A DNA stretch of 64,000 nt, from the NCBI RefSeq assembly GCF_028771845.1, contig NZ_CP118270.1, positions 2,170,001 through 2,234,000 of the forward strand, given 5' to 3'. The notes under the pieces were generated by a model. That model saw only the letters and a program-made list of their open reading frames with translations. It did not search any database and was not told where the DNA came from. This document shows, one piece after another, positions 63,625-64,000 of this stretch (the first letter of the stretch is position 1; the number at the start of each line of letters is the position of its first letter). Made by a program: the position numbers and the translations under genes. Source of the DNA: Paenibacillus marchantiae (GTDB lineage Bacteria > Bacillota > Bacilli > Paenibacillales > Paenibacillaceae).

Positions 63625-63957
63625 GTGAATAATATTTTTAAAAAGCTTAAATGTTTATCTATGATATCTATACTTCTATTACTTATCCTTGGAGGATGCA
63701 ATTCTATGCCCAATCAAAACAAAATCATTGAACAGGCCACAGAAATTGGTCAACAGTATTTCATAGATCAATACAATACGGAAGTTGAGTTTACAGATCA
63801 TAAGTTCATGCCAAAAGATCTTAGTCACAATGTTAGTCTAAGCGGACATGTCAAAGAAGACAAAGAAACGGAAATCTCTATTCTTATTGATTATGATACG
63901 TTTGAATTCCAAACAGCCATTGTCCCCAAAGAACTGCTTAAACAAAAGAAAAAATAA
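63625..63957 (+). CDS. Small lipoprotein of unknown function
   Basis: About 110 residues with a lipoprotein signal (SMISILLLLILGGC, lipobox ILGGC). The mature part of about 85 residues has an alpha/beta pattern (IIEQATEIGQQYFIDQYN; EISILIDYDTFEFQT). The GTG at 63625 abuts its GGGGG ribosome site, so the true start may be a later rare codon (ATA/ATT) in the same frame. Function unknown. Confidence 0.6.
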   Translation: MNNIFKKLKCLSMISILLLLILGGCNSMPNQNKIIEQATEIGQQYFIDQYNTEVEFTDHKFMPKDLSHNVSLSGHVKEDKETEISILIDYDTFEFQTAIVPKELLKQKKK

Positions 63958-64000
63958 ATTCTAAACAATATCTTACTTCTTAGTGAGAAATGAATCGATT

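Overview
The window looks like a Gram-positive Firmicute chromosome, most likely Paenibacillus. Pointers are strong AGGAGG-type ribosome binding sites, cre-like sites, T7SS-type WXG100 toxins, lipoproteins, and an extracellular polysaccharide-degrading gene set with a CGTase very like the P. macerans / B. circulans enzymes. No rRNA, tRNA, CRISPR array, integrase or complete IS was seen.

Left part (1-26.9 kb) is carbohydrate metabolism and ordinary chromosome. A TetR regulator (cut by the window edge) faces an SDR dehydrogenase. A LacI-type regulator precedes a maltodextrin/cyclodextrin ABC importer (binding lipoprotein plus two permeases) and an MFS gene with an in-frame stop near its start. 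A secreted CGTase (7.9-10.1 kb) and an intracellular neopullulanase/cyclomaltodextrinase (15.2-17.0 kb) complete the route: starch to cyclodextrins outside, import, then linear sugars inside. A MITE-like element sits directly upstream of the CGTase. Between the two amylases lies an unexpected three-gene cluster (10.8-15.0 kb): esterase, BtrH-type acyltransferase fused to an acyl carrier domain, and an AMP-forming ligase. It looks like a minimal carrier-protein acylation pathway. Then follow a pectate lyase, a GH2 beta-galactosidase-like enzyme and an RCC1-repeat surface protein.

Middle part (27-56 kb) is a defence and toxin hotspot. WXG100-headed polymorphic toxins with immunity genes lie at both ends (27.2-28.9 and 54.7-56.2 kb). 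Between them are a toxin-tail remnant, a PLD-nuclease/helicase protein, two small exported proteins, and a complete DNA phosphorothioation island: dptF-dptG-dptH (restriction, + strand) converging on dndB-C-D-E-A (modification, - strand). Two extra genes sit at the convergence point: a second DGQHR (DndB-like) protein and a protein with a HEPN RNase motif. They are not part of the standard Dnd/Dpt set and are the best candidate for an undescribed component. dndC carries a one-base frameshift exactly in its SGGKDS motif. The dndB promoter overlaps a LexA/SOS-like box and lies between two copies of an ACGTAAT-type palindrome, next to an XRE regulator. The island is visibly AT-rich (one sampled 60-base line in the HEPN gene is 23% G+C, against 48% for one in the esterase gene).

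Right part (56-64 kb) is ordinary small chromosomal genes: MazG-like pyrophosphohydrolase, membrane proteins, a MerR/TipA regulator with a DUF2268 protease-like partner, a divergent galactokinase and small lipoproteins.
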